This document shows, one piece after another, positions 1 through 8,847 of a stretch of 64,000 nt of DNA. Within the stretch, counting starts at the first letter, position 1. Every line of letters begins with the position of its first letter. A program made the translations under genes and the position numbers. Under the pieces are notes generated by a model. It saw nothing but the letters and a program-made list of their open reading frames with translations. It did no database searches and had not been told where the DNA came from. The stretch is from Bacteroidales bacterium (GTDB lineage: Bacteria; Bacteroidota; Bacteroidia; Bacteroidales; Paludibacteraceae): positions 102,692 to 166,691 of the forward strand of contig SUXE01000002.1 in the NCBI GenBank assembly GCA_015061115.1. Direction: 5' to 3'.

Positions 1-99
1 GGCTTGACACTCTGGTCTTGTGTCTTGCACATATCTAAAACCTAGAGATTCCAATTTTTGTTTTAGAACAAGAATCAATTTCTTTTTTGTTAATTTCAT
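1..99 (-). CDS. Partial immunity-candidate gene, runs off the left edge
   Basis: An open frame starts with ATG at 99 (MKLTKKKLIL...) and leaves the window at position 1, so only 33 codons are visible. It begins 10 nt after the reconstructed end of the toxin remnant to its right, which is the position held by the immunity gene in the other cassettes. No signal peptide is apparent. The frame is also open upstream to an ATG at 195, but that stretch fits better as frameshifted toxin tail. Function beyond position-based immunity is unknown. Confidence 0.4.
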   Translation of the reverse strand, partial: MKLTKKKLILVLKQKLESLGFRYVQDTRPECQA

Positions 100-109
100 T
101 TCTATATTA

Positions 110-985
110 TTAATTTTTGGAACCAATATAAGTCGGAGATCCAGATCTTTAGGATCATAATATCTAATTTCTGTCTTAAATCCATGATCCTGCATTAGTT
201 TTTCTCTTTTTTAGAGCAGATTTTACACCTGATGGGGTTTTGTGGTTTGATGATAACAACTGTTCCTTCAAGAAGCACAGCATCTTTTCTAACCGTATTT
301 CCTCCTCCAAGATTAATTATTACCTCTGTCATAGCATTCTTTGTTTCAACCAATTCAGATTCAAACTGTCTATGAGCTTCTTGTCAGATCTCTTTTGATT
401 TTCCAACAGTAGGATTATCAACACCTTTTAAAACATTCTTTGCAGCACTTTTATTTGTATCCCTTACTGTTGCTCCCGCAGCTGACTTTGTGGCATTTTT
501 AGCAGTAGATCTTAAAAGATACTTAACACCATTCTTTATAACACCTTTTGCCAAAGAACCAGAACACATAGTAAAGATATCAACGTCTAAGAATACGATA
601 CCAGAAGCAACCGACAAACCATTTCCATCCCTAAATCCTTGATAAACATCACGACCACTATCAACAACAGGTACAAAATCAACAATATCGTTTCCATCTG
701 GATCCTTCAATCTTACTGGTTCACCCATACAGTACGCATATGGAGAGATTCCCATATACTTCTCTCACATAGGATCCACACTCAACCATATTGCACCTGT
801 AGGATCCAAATATCTTGCTTCGTAGTAGTACAAACCTGTCTCGTTGTCCAACTCTTTAGCATTGAACAAGAAATTAGTAGAGAATTGGGAATTACGCTCT
901 TCCACGAATACCTCGCCGTATGGAATGTATTCAATGTGCTGGGCGATGTTTCCATCTGCATCAGCGACGTAGGAAGTAGAACAAG
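110..985 (-). pseudogene. Decayed Rhs core plus toxin tip (leftmost cassette)
   Basis: The Rhs core resumes next to the spacer at about 985 (VADADGNIAQH) and runs through the EARYLDPTG and DPDG motifs into a tip. It carries several lesions: the conserved Trp of VDPMWEKY is TGA (about 765-770), another in-frame TGA lies at 384-386, and frame changes are needed near 230, 205 and 150 to follow the tip to its end. The reconstructed tail reads KPQNPSG, then KREKLMQDHG, YYDPKD and finally SPTYIG before TAA at 110-112, which resembles Rhs C-terminal tips I have seen but cannot name. Substitutions in the core (GAR to EAR, AMW to AIW) also point to loss of selection. Confidence 0.7.
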
Positions 986-1371
986 CCCCCTAGCCCCCTG
1001 AAGGGGGAACTGGTTCACCACTTTTATAGAGACGTTCCAGTAATGTATTCTCAAATCGGAACACTGTCAAAAGATCGCTTGTCGTATTTTTTGATTCGAC
1101 GGTGTAAAATTAATGATTTTAAATAATTTAAATCTCTTCATTTCTTTCTTTTCTCGCTCGCCTTTCGGCTCGCTCGAAGGTGAGAGGGCAAGGGCGTTCC
1201 GCCCTTTGCAATTCCTCATTTCCTGAACTATGCCATCTGGGATTACCAGAATTTATAAAGATCGCTTTTCAAATCATCGATTTGATTTATACAAAGATAA
1301 TTCTTTTTATGGAATCATCTTCATTTATCATTTTCTTTTCCGCTCGCCCTTACGGGCTTGCGAAAGGGGTG
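982..1371 (-). repeat. Cassette spacer (S1 plus S2 units)
   Basis: S1 (982-1217) consists of the CCCCCTGAAGGGGG hairpin, the GGTTC.CCACTTTTATAGAG segment, the AAAGATCGCTT block, an AT-rich stretch and the GC-rich REP-like hairpin ending in GCAATTCCTC. S2 (1218-1371) is a related unit with AAAGATCGC, an AAATCA...TGATTT inverted repeat and a GCCCTTACGGGC hairpin. No gene is present. Confidence 0.85.
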
Positions 1372-1406
1372 ATAAAATTAACAACACATTCTTTTAGAAT
1401 GTAAAA

Positions 1407-1856
1407 TCAAAACAATATCGTTCCTTCATGCCGACACTTTTTAAGTTTCCTTCTTAAACCAGACAATTCAAAAATGCGGAATCTTTCCATAGGTACAGTA
1501 TCTACAGGATTAGCGGTTATCAATTTTTTCCTTGAATCTATATATACATAATCAGAATTCAAAATATAAGAATGGAAATACACTATTTTCTTAGCAGTAT
1601 CACACACCCCCCAAAAACAGCGTTCATCACATTGGTTTCGAATGTTCATTGTGTCACATTCCATTTTGTATAACCTCACCTCACCTCCATAATCCACTAA
1701 CCAAGTCACCTTACCAGCTATATAAAAATCTGTCAAGTCCATATAATTCTTAATTTCTTCATGTGTCGATCTATGTTCATAAAAATGATATAAACACCAC
1801 ATGCCTATAGGCATAGCGATCGCAATACTCATATATTTTAACACCGTTTTATTCAT
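1407..1856 (-). CDS. Membrane-anchored immunity-candidate protein
   Basis: This is a 149-aa protein of no recognised family. An N-terminal hydrophobic segment (about residues 8-25, YMSIAIAMPIGMWCLYHF) should act as a membrane anchor or uncleaved signal, and the rest is polar with several cysteines. It follows the toxin tip at 1982-2951 by 125 nt, a longer gap than in most pairs, and is followed by the spacer, so it sits in the immunity slot. The immunity role is inferred from position only. A membrane anchor implies protection at the periplasmic face. Confidence 0.6.
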   Translation of the reverse strand: MNKTVLKYMSIAIAMPIGMWCLYHFYEHRSTHEEIKNYMDLTDFYIAGKVTWLVDYGGEVRLYKMECDTMNIRNQCDERCFWGVCDTAKKIVYFHSYILNSDYVYIDSRKKLITANPVDTVPMERFRIFELSGLRRKLKKCRHEGTILF

Positions 1857-1981
1857 ATATCAAAAAAACATATATCTTCTTGAATTAAGTTTATTAATCC
1901 AGCAAATTACATTTTAGAAACTTCTTTCAAATGGAAAATCAAATATGGAGCAAAGAAAAAATTATAATAATTTGCAGCACT

Positions 1982-2951
1982 TCATCCTAAAATAGGAATG
2001 GCTGTAGTCCAACCCAAGACACAATCTCCAAAACTTTTGGGTTTTCCAACGCTACTCCTATTCAGAAATTTACAGCTACCTGAACCTATTGTTCCATATA
2101 ATCCAAAACTGTTTTCGCTTCCTGGAGTACTCAGTGATACAGAATTTGTACACTCAAAAGACCATACTGTCCAATCACTACCTTTAGCAGAACTTATTCC
2201 ACCCGATTTGTCACGACCAAACATAGTGCCAGGAATTCCTATAGATTTCTCTCCTGTCACTCTAATATAATCATAATTTCCATCAAATTTTGAGTGATCT
2301 TTGTTTTGTGTAGTATTGTATGCTATAAAGAAAGAAACAGTGGAGCCAATATCTCCTGACAAATCCGGAGAAGTTATGCATACTCCCCCCCCAGCTTCTG
2401 CTCCAACATATAGATAAGGGTAACCAGCATCTGGTCCACCAAGAAAGACTACAAATCCTGCAGTTACTGAAGTTTCTCCTGCAACTCCAACATAGTATGA
2501 TGCATCCCCATCTACGTCTACCGTAACCTCAAAGCCAAATGCCATATATTCACGATCAGGCCCATTGTCAATCAATTGCATAATATCATCAATATGAGGT
2601 TCAACTACAGAAAGAATTTCATTAGGCAACGCACTAAAAATGTCTGCAACTTCATTCTCCCTTCCATCCGGATCCACCATAGTAATAGGATTGCCATGGC
2701 AGTAGTTATAAGGAGTAGCGTCAATATTCTTCTCCCACATCGGATCCACACTCAACCACATTCCCCCCGTAGGATCAAGATATCTTGCTCCATAGTAGTA
2801 CAAACCGGTCTCGTTGTCGAGTTCCTTGGCATTGAACAGGTAGTTTGTTGAGAATGAATTGTTTATCTCTTCCACGAAGACTTCGCCATACGGGATATAC
2901 TCCACATGCTGGGCGATGTTTCCGTCTGCATCAGTGACGTAAGAAGTTGAA
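1982..2951 (-). CDS. Silent Rhs tip: truncated core plus unknown beta-rich toxin
   Basis: The frame enters from the spacer at about 2951 with the Rhs core (TDADGNIAQH, YIPYGEVFVEE, LDNETGLYYYGARYLDPTG) and passes the DPDG boundary near 2663 into a tip of about 225 residues. The tip is Gly/Ser/Thr-rich with alternating hydrophobics (YYVGVAGETSV, YLYVGAEAGGG), suggesting beta structure, and no catalytic motif is obvious. There is no native start codon or promoter: the cassette would be expressed only after recombination into the full-length Rhs gene. PMWEKNIDATPYNYCHGNP differs from the more common KYAGMSPYNYC version, so two core sub-lineages exist. Toxin status comes from position after the Rhs core. 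Confidence 0.75.
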
Positions 2952-3190
2952 CAAGCCCCCTAGCCCCCTGAAGGGGGAACTGGTTCGCCACTTTTATAGA
3001 GGCGTTCCAGTAATGTATTCTCAAATCGGAACACTGTCAAAAGATCGCTTGTCGTATTTTTTGTATCGACGGTGTAAATTTAATGATTTTAAATAATTTA
3101 CATCTCTTACATTCTTTCTTTTCTCGCTCGCCTTTCGGCTCGCTCGAAGGTGAGGGGGCAAGGGCGTTCCGCCCTTGGAAATCCTAACAA
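2952..3190 (-). repeat. Cassette spacer (S1)
   Basis: Full S1 unit between the WG-repeat immunity gene and the next Rhs core, with the CCCCCT/AGGGGG hairpin adjoining the core at 2952 and the GGGCGTTCCGCCC hairpin near 3160-3175. Junction to the core is at the same codon as in eight other cassettes. Confidence 0.85.
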
Positions 3191-3200
3191 AAGCGAGCCC

Positions 3201-3920
3201 TCACTTTAAGAATTTCTTTACTTCATTTCTATCATAAACACAAGGCTTAATAAATGTGCCAGTCGTATCAATCACTCCACATTTGCCTGTTTTTTCATCA
3301 ATTATAATCGTTTTTCCTGATTTATAGAAACTACATTCTACTGTTTGAGTTCCATGCAATATAGTTTTTTTTGTTCTCAGAAAATACCAAAAATAATTTT
3401 TGCCTTTTTGTATTTGCAATATTCCATAACCACAATTAAAAATCTCAACTCGGTCAAAAGGGATAACTATATCACCATCTTCATCTATAACCCCTTCCTT
3501 ATGTCTTTTCTTAAATATATAAAATTCTTTTTTTAAGATTGTGTCATAAAAAGAATAAGGAGAATGAGGATATTTAAATTTTACAACTTCTTCTCCCAAT
3601 TTGTTTACGACGCCCCATTTATTATTTATTGATGCCCCAACAGTATTCATACCTTGACTAAAAGGATATGCATAAGTATATTTAAACTCTGTAATGACAT
3701 TTAAATTAGTATCAACCAAAGCAAACAAACCAGTTCTTGCATTTATTAGCCAATCCACCTCTGAATCACTCCAATCACTTCCCAATTTGTACCAAACAGT
3801 ATCCCCATTTGAGATAAAAAAACTGTCATAATAAGAATTCTCTTTCGTCAATTGCTCTCCGAATACAAACATACATATATGGGAAAGCAATAAAAATATT
3901 ACAATTGTCCTTTCTTTCAT
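3201..3920 (-). CDS. Exported WG-repeat protein, immunity candidate
   Basis: A 239-aa protein with a signal peptide (MKERTIVIFLLLSHICMFVFG) and beta-propeller-like WG repeats: KWGVVNKLGEEVVKFKY, KEGVIDEDGDIVIPFDR and KCGVIDTTGTFIKP are visible copies. WG-repeat proteins are widespread in Bacteroidota, and here one occupies the immunity slot. Its ATG overlaps the TGA of the upstream toxin remnant in an ATGA arrangement (3917-3920), typical of coupled toxin-immunity pairs. The export signal suggests the target toxin acts outside the cytoplasm. The WG assignment is firm; the immunity role is inferred from context. Confidence 0.75.
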   Translation of the reverse strand: MKERTIVIFLLLSHICMFVFGEQLTKENSYYDSFFISNGDTVWYKLGSDWSDSEVDWLINARTGLFALVDTNLNVITEFKYTYAYPFSQGMNTVGASINNKWGVVNKLGEEVVKFKYPHSPYSFYDTILKKEFYIFKKRHKEGVIDEDGDIVIPFDRVEIFNCGYGILQIQKGKNYFWYFLRTKKTILHGTQTVECSFYKSGKTIIIDEKTGKCGVIDTTGTFIKPCVYDRNEVKKFLK

Positions 3921-4310
3921 TTTTCAAACATATATCGTTTTGAATACTCAGTTGCTGGATTAACAGAAACTGGTGCCCAAGGATTTGCCCCCTGCGAATG
4001 ATAAAATCCAAATATATTTTTTATATTAGAGTCATTAGTACGCAACTCCTTTCGAATCCAGTTCTATTATCCCAATAATAAACTTTTCCTCTTTTACCTC
4101 TACGTCCTCGGAAAGAAATACCAGTTACCACAACAGTATGGGCTCCCTTTTTCCATTCTCCTTGTTCATAATAAGGTTCTTCATAAGTCATAGCATAGAC
4201 CATGCCTTCTTCTTTCATTTTTTTCATCTTCGAAAAAGCTACTTTTTTTCAATTTGATTCATACCTACAAAATCAGTTAACCCTTCAAAAGATTCAAAAT
4301 ATTTATCAAG
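3917..4310 (-). pseudogene. Toxin-tip remnant with C39/papain-like histidine motif
   Basis: This stretch has no Rhs core: the spacer runs straight into the tip at 4310. The first frame (YFESFEGLTDFVG...) stops at TAG after an A-run, a second frame (68 aa, 4021-4227) holds GAHTVVVTGIS and VYYWDNRTG, and a third gives DSNIKNIFGFYHS and ends at TGA 3917-3919. HxVVVxG followed by a D/N resembles the His and Asn/Asp half of C39-type papain-fold peptidases. The half that would carry the catalytic Cys is absent. At least two frameshifts plus the 5' loss make it non-functional. The peptidase suggestion is tentative. Confidence 0.55.
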
Positions 4311-4494
4311 TTCCTGTAATGGATTCTAAAATCGGAGCACTGTCAAAAGATCGCTTGTCGTATTTTTTGAATCGACGGTGTAAAAGTAATGATTTTAAAT
4401 AATTTACATCTCTTACATTCTTTCTTTTCCGCTCGTGCTTACGCACTCGCGGAGGGGTGAGGGGGCAAGGGCGTTCCGCCCTTTGCAATTCCTC
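4311..4494 (-). repeat. Cassette spacer (S1, 5' part missing)
   Basis: S1 unit from the TTCCTGTAATGGATTC block to GCAATTCCTC. The CCCCCT/AGGGGG hairpin and the GGTTCGCCACTT segment that normally adjoin the Rhs core are missing, together with the core itself, so one deletion removed both. Confidence 0.8.
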
Positions 4495-4540
4495 ATCACA
4501 TCATATATTAACTATTTGAGGAAATCAAGCAAAAGGCTTC

Positions 4541-5101
4541 TTAAAACTCCGTATTTAAGTAATTACCTTTTAATCCTTTTCTTCTTAAAAACTCAACTGC
4601 ATCATAAGGTTGGAAACTTCCTGTAACACAATATTTATACTCTAATCTATTTGTTTCGCAGTTATACTTATAACTGATATTATAGGCTTGTATGTCCCTA
4701 AAATCTATCACCGAATTTGTTTTTCTCACCATAACTCCTACAAATTGAATATAAATTTGAGCTTGACATTTTTGGCAAAAATCCATCTTATCAACAAAAA
4801 AGAATCTTATAATTCCTTCCGGAACAGTATCTAAATAGCTTTGTAATTCCGGGATACCAAAATTTATAATTCTATATCCATGAATAGTTTGCGGTAATTT
4901 ACGTCGCATATATAAGGCATCTGTCTCAAATATAAGAGTATAATTATATAATGAGTCTTCTCCACTTTCTATATATGCAGACTCAGTACTTTCTACAATA
5001 TCCTCAACAAAATGAGTCATCGCATCCTCATATATATTATTTGGATAGACAATATGATATTGTGAGAACAATAATAAAATAATTACAAATATTCGTTTCA
5101 T
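4541..5101 (-). CDS. Exported immunity-candidate protein paired with JAB-like toxin relic
   Basis: A 186-aa protein with a signal peptide (MKRIFVIILLLFSQYHIVYP) and no recognised domain. Cys pairs (CQKC) lie mid-protein. The start ATG overlaps the TGA of the toxin relic (ATGA, 5098-5101), so the two were translationally coupled. The frame is intact although the toxin is broken. The immunity role is inferred from position; export suggests a periplasmic toxin. Confidence 0.65.
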   Translation of the reverse strand: MKRIFVIILLLFSQYHIVYPNNIYEDAMTHFVEDIVESTESAYIESGEDSLYNYTLIFETDALYMRRKLPQTIHGYRIINFGIPELQSYLDTVPEGIIRFFFVDKMDFCQKCQAQIYIQFVGVMVRKTNSVIDFRDIQAYNISYKYNCETNRLEYKYCVTGSFQPYDAVEFLRRKGLKGNYLNTEF

Positions 5102-5586
5102 CGTCCATAAACACTAAATGGTATTGTCGCCTTAACACCTTTATTATTATACAAATATATAGTTTTACTTCTCATACCCCAAATCCTCGTGATTTCCTAA
5201 TTTGAATTCTCAATGTCCTTAGCAGAAGAAGCATGTTAGCATTTATGTTTTTCTGATTTTGACACTACTCCACTTGGATGAGTATGATTATATCTATGTT
5301 CTGTCCATGCTTCTTCATCTTTACTTGCATCACCAACCGGGTCTAAAAGTATCCGCAGTAATAAACCCATTTGACACATGTCTATTACCTATTATTACTT
5401 CGTATAGTGGTAGATCTTTGAATCGTTTTTCGATCGGCTCTGCCTGCATATCGCTATACTTCTTGCCTCCTGCCATCTCCACACGTCTTGGGTCTGCTCC
5501 AAATCCATCCACATTGCCTAATTTCGATGCGATTCGCTGATTTGCCGCATAGATATGCTTTGTGCAGGCTCCGCCATTAGAGACTA
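5098..5586 (-). pseudogene. Rhs core fragment fused to broken JAB-like metallopeptidase tip
   Basis: From 5586 the sequence reads as Rhs core (VSNGGACTKHIYAANQRIAS, DGFGADPRRVEMAGG), then switches to tip sequence after RFKDL. The tip contains HTHPSGVVS, then in other frames SAKDIENSN, an in-frame TAG, RIWGMRSKTIYLYNNKG and FSVYGR before TGA at 5098. HxHPxG followed by SxxD is the zinc-site signature of JAB/MPN peptidases. At least one frameshift and two stops (TAA at the end of EKHKC, TAG) inactivate it. There is no spacer at its 5' side: the Rhs fragment abuts the stop codon of the next immunity gene at 5584. Confidence 0.65.
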
Positions 5587-6174
5587 ATTTTTATGATTAT
5601 CAAAAATGCATCGAGTTATTATATAACCTTTATACCTTTCCTGGTTAGGCATCAACAACGGATATTTATTATAATCAAACGAACAGTTTCGTGTTCCTTT
5701 ATAAATCTCATACAGATCTAAGTATTCACCATTGCTCATTCTTAAACTTATAGTCTTTAATTCTTTGGATATATTGACTTTTTTCCCATATAAATAATCA
5801 ATATCAGCTTTTATATCTGTACATAAACTCATAATATCGTTCATTACAAATCCATAAATACGATAAAATGTACGTGCAGAATTCGCTGCAAAAACATATG
5901 AGCGTGCCACACCATTTACTTTTGCATCCACTTGAAAAAAGGCAAAGTTCTTATAAAATGTTAGCTTAAACTTACCATTTGATTTTATAAAAATTAGTTT
6001 CTTTACACTAACTATTTCAACTGTATCAAGGCTATCTAAAAAAGGATCTTGGTCAAAATGAATTATCTTTTCTAACAAATCTTTTGATTGCCAATATTCC
6101 TTATCAACTTGATCAGCGTGAGTCTTAAAAGAAAAAAATACAATAAGTATAATTAGAGAAAATATAAATTTCAT
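5584..6174 (-). CDS. Exported immunity-candidate protein (paralogue of 20417-21028)
   Basis: The frame is open from 6213 but the likely start is ATG at 6174 (MKFIFSLIILIVFFSFKTHA, a signal peptide), because that ATG overlaps the TGA of the toxin tail (ATGA). The protein is about 196 aa. It shares NDIMSLCTDIK, an ELK block and CSFDYxKYPLL with the protein at 20417-21028, so both belong to one immunity family. No domain is recognised. It is intact while its toxin is reduced to a short tail. Confidence 0.65.
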   Translation of the reverse strand: MKFIFSLIILIVFFSFKTHADQVDKEYWQSKDLLEKIIHFDQDPFLDSLDTVEIVSVKKLIFIKSNGKFKLTFYKNFAFFQVDAKVNGVARSYVFAANSARTFYRIYGFVMNDIMSLCTDIKADIDYLYGKKVNISKELKTISLRMSNGEYLDLYEIYKGTRNCSFDYNKYPLLMPNQERYKGYIITRCIFDNHKN

Positions 6175-6418
6175 TTTTTTCCTTGTTTTAAATTTACGTG
6201 CCTTTTTTCCCATTCAAGAGCCCGTGTAATGGAAAGACTTGGAGCGTGTTCAGGATGTCTTGAATAGTTTTGACAATTTTTTTTTGTTTTGTTATTTTTT
6301 ATATAATCAGTAGGGTAGAGAATTGGTTGTTGCGCTCCTCCACGAAGATCTTTCCGTATGGGATATACTCCACATGCTGGGCGATATTGCCGTCAGCATC
6401 AGTGACGTAAGATGTTGA
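6171..6418 (-). pseudogene. Rhs core scrap plus last ~45 codons of a toxin tip
   Basis: The Rhs core starts at the usual spacer boundary (6418), reads YIPYGKIFVEERNNQFST, then joins a tip fragment (DYIKNNKTKKNC...SITRALEWEKRHVNLKQGKK) in another frame. It ends at TGA 6171-6173, overlapping the immunity start. A large internal deletion removed most of the core and the tip. Confidence 0.65.
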
Positions 6419-6830
6419 GCAAGCCCCCTAGCCCCCTGAAGGGGGAACCGGTTCGCCACTTTTATAGAGACGTTCCTGTAATGGATTTCCAAATCGGAAC
6501 ACTGTCAAAAGATCGCTTGTCGTATTTATGTATCGACGGTGTAAAATTAATGATTTTAAATAATTTACATCTCTTCAATTCTTTCTTTTCTCGCTCGCCT
6601 TTCGGCTCGCGGAAGGGAAAGGGGACAAGGGCGTTCCGCCCTTTGCAATTCCTCATTTCCTGAACTCAGCCATCTGGGATTACCAGGTTTTTAAAGATCG
6701 CATTTCAAATCAAAGATTTGATTTATGTAAAGATAATTCTTTTATGGAATCATCTTCATTTTTTTTCTTTTCCGCTCGTGCTTACGCACTCGCGGAAGTG
6801 AAGGGGACAAGGGGGGCGCCATAGGAAATC
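6419..6830 (-). repeat. Cassette spacer (S1 plus S2)
   Basis: S1 (6419-6654) adjoins the Rhs scrap and S2 (6655-about 6830) carries the GTGCTTACGCAC hairpin variant. The 236-nt stretch 6655-6890 holds no gene. Confidence 0.85.
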
Positions 6831-6890
6831 CACAATATATTGGCAAATTGAATTAATATACTTTTAAGACCTAACATATTAATGTCTCCC

Positions 6891-7373
6891 TCAATATGAT
6901 TTAACATAACATATTTTACCAACCAAATTATCCGGGACAAATCGTCTTAAAGAATCTAACAAATCTTTTGAAGATATATCAAAAGTATCAATACAAAAAA
7001 TAGAATGACCAGAATCTGTTTCAACAGTAAAAGTAACATTACTCGATGGTCCATTTATAGCTTTCTTTATTTCCAACTGTTTCACTTCTTTCCATTCATA
7101 TGAAAATGAAATAGAACTTAAAGCATCAACACAAGTAACACCATCAAATGTTATTTTTATAAAACTATCTCTATCTTTACAACGCAAATATACATCTCTT
7201 AATTCCCAAACAAAAAATATAGTATTGAGAATAAAAAGAGGAACAAACTTTATAGTCCAAAAAGAAATGGCAAACAAAAATAAGAAAAGAAACACCTCAG
7301 TAATTCTCAAACTTTTTTTGGGGACAATTAATTCAACTAAGTTTGAACCGTCAAAATGTTTTTTTGGGGGCAT
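6891..7373 (-). CDS. Two-helix membrane immunity-candidate protein (paralogue of 31856-32338)
   Basis: A 160-aa protein nearly identical to the one at 31856-32338 and more distantly related to 14417-14875. A hydrophobic hairpin (about residues 22-55) is followed by a polar C-terminal domain (FDGVTCVDALSSISFSYEWKE). All three copies follow the same toxin-tip family, which makes the pairing convincing. The membrane location suggests the toxin acts on or at the inner membrane. No known domain name can be assigned. Confidence 0.7.
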   Translation of the reverse strand: MPPKKHFDGSNLVELIVPKKSLRITEVFLFLFLFAISFWTIKFVPLFILNTIFFVWELRDVYLRCKDRDSFIKITFDGVTCVDALSSISFSYEWKEVKQLEIKKAINGPSSNVTFTVETDSGHSIFCIDTFDISSKDLLDSLRRFVPDNLVGKICYVKSY

Positions 7374-7384
7374 ACTAATAAATT

Positions 7385-7645
7385 TTATTCGTTAATTATT
7401 TTATTTATTCCGCTTTGTGTCATATTATTAACCGTTTCTATAACGTCCACAAAATATTTACTATTTGAACGTTCCACTGCATTTTGTGCATTTTTTACAT
7501 TTGCTGCCTTTTTTAAAAGTTTTAAGGCCAATTGCTTCTTTTGCTTGTTGTTTAGGAGTTATTTTCTGATAATTATCATAATTTTTTCTCTATTGCGAAT
7601 GATTTCCCTTATTAACAAATTTGTCAGGGACATTAAAGGCTTCCT
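7385..7645 (-). pseudogene. C-terminal remnant of the 32350-33325 toxin family
   Basis: The sequence matches the C-terminal part of the tip at 32350-33325 (FVNKGNHSQ, NYDNYQ, TPKQQAKEAI) but has a TAG in place of the Trp codon of HSQWRE and further indels, and its 5' end is a spacer rather than a Rhs core. The intact immunity paralogue follows at 7373. Confidence 0.65.
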
Positions 7646-7876
7646 TATCTCTTACATTCTTTCTTTTCTCGCTCGCCTTTAGGCTCGCTCAAAGGGTGAG
7701 GGGGCAAGGGCGTTCCGCCCTTTGCAATTCCTCATTTTCTGAACTCAGTCATCTGGGATTACCAGGTTTCTAAAGATCGCATTTCAAATCAAAGATTTGA
7801 TTTATGCAAAGATAATTCTTTTATGGAATCATCTTCATTTTTTTATTTTCTTTTCCGCTCGTGCTTACGCACTCGC
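7646..7876 (-). repeat. Cassette spacer (partial S1 plus S2)
   Basis: The GC-rich end of S1 (7646-7734) is joined directly to the toxin remnant. S2 (7735-7876) follows, with the AAATCAAAGATTTGATTT inverted repeat and a TATCTTTG box on the minus strand at 7807-7814. Confidence 0.8.
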
Positions 7877-7924
7877 AATTGGAGAAACAAAAAATATCGA
7901 CTATTTTTACTAACAAAAAAATTA

Positions 7925-8326
7925 TCACCAATCGAACTTATACTTATAAAGAGTATCACTTTTCAAATATTCGATACGTCTCTTCAAGAAATCTTCCATG
8001 ACTGAATCCTCTCTACATTTATATTTCAAATATTTCCGTTTTAGAACGAATACATTTCCATCATATATTATCTCAGATGGGACGATTAGATGTTTAGCTG
8101 TTTCTTTTATTGATAAAGAATCAAAAGTCATATGAATCCTCATTCTTTTTGATATATATTTACCTCTTCCCATAAAATGAAACATACCACAACGATTTAT
8201 ATAAACAAACTCATTGTTCTTAAACAAATAGAATCCCTTTTGTTTGGATTCATAAAGTCCATCATAAACAGGAGGCATACAAGAAACAAGTAAATTCAAA
8301 ATAAGAATTAAAAAATATTTTCTCAT
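7925..8326 (-). CDS. Lipoprotein, orphan immunity candidate
   Basis: A 133-aa protein with a lipoprotein signal (hydrophobic stretch ending LLVSC, Cys at about residue 16). It is the first of four immunity-like genes stacked between 7.9 and 9.9 kb with no toxin of its own beside it. No domain is recognised. The lipobox predicts anchoring on the periplasmic side. The immunity role is inferred from the cluster. Confidence 0.55.
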   Translation of the reverse strand: MRKYFLILILNLLVSCMPPVYDGLYESKQKGFYLFKNNEFVYINRCGMFHFMGRGKYISKRMRIHMTFDSLSIKETAKHLIVPSEIIYDGNVFVLKRKYLKYKCREDSVMEDFLKRRIEYLKSDTLYKYKFDW

Positions 8327-8407
8327 TACAGATGAAATCTTATGTCATTTTTACCTTTGTCAAGACTTCACATATAAGACAATTTTGACGGTGCGAATAT
8401 AACATAA

Positions 8408-8812
8408 TTACGGAATCATATCCAAATCTAATCTAGTAATGACAAAATAAACATATTCTCCCACTACTCTTTCATCACTAGTGAATTCTCCATAATCAAA
8501 TTGGATATCGCCACAGTCAATAACGACAGGATTAACACTTAAAATTCTTCCATAACAGTAATAGGAAGTTCTGTCGTCATCGAAAGGGACAATCTTCATT
8601 TCTTTATTTGTATTATAAGAGAAAAAAGTATCAAAAGAGATATCTTCACTTTCTAAGAAAGTCAATTCTAGATCTACAGTTGCTCCTTTCTCAAATCTAC
8701 ATGGATGACAAAATGCCCAAAATGTAGAATCACCTAATTTGAAACAAACATCTGCTTCTTGCCCATCCTGGTCAATCCAATCAATTTCTTTTATCTCTAC
8801 TTGATAAATCAT
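8408..8812 (-). CDS. Orphan immunity candidate, no export signal
   Basis: A 134-aa acidic protein (MIYQVEIKEIDWIDQDGQEAD...) without signal peptide or membrane helix, unlike its neighbours. It lies 35 nt after the gene starting at 9456 and has no adjacent toxin. It is probably a cytoplasmic immunity protein. No family is recognised. Confidence 0.5.
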   Translation of the reverse strand: MIYQVEIKEIDWIDQDGQEADVCFKLGDSTFWAFCHPCRFEKGATVDLELTFLESEDISFDTFFSYNTNKEMKIVPFDDDRTSYYCYGRILSVNPVVIDCGDIQFDYGEFTSDERVVGEYVYFVITRLDLDMIP

Positions 8813-8847
8813 ATTTTATCACCATCTTTAAATCTCTATTCTACTCT

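Noticed and set aside
110..985. TGA read as Trp (code change or selenocysteine) in the leftmost cassette
   Set aside because: Other genes in the window use TGA as stop at sensible ends, and this cassette also has frameshifts, so simple decay explains it.
4306..4488. Small frames inside spacers (here and at 6462-6656, 26997-27272 and others)
   Set aside because: They are translations of the repeated spacer in arbitrary frames and are not conserved as proteins.
6307..6492. Repeated frame MEIHYRNVSIKVANRFPLQ at spacer/core junctions
   Set aside because: It arises from the spacer joined to the wrong frame of the Rhs core; copies exist at each short-core junction with core sequence out of frame.
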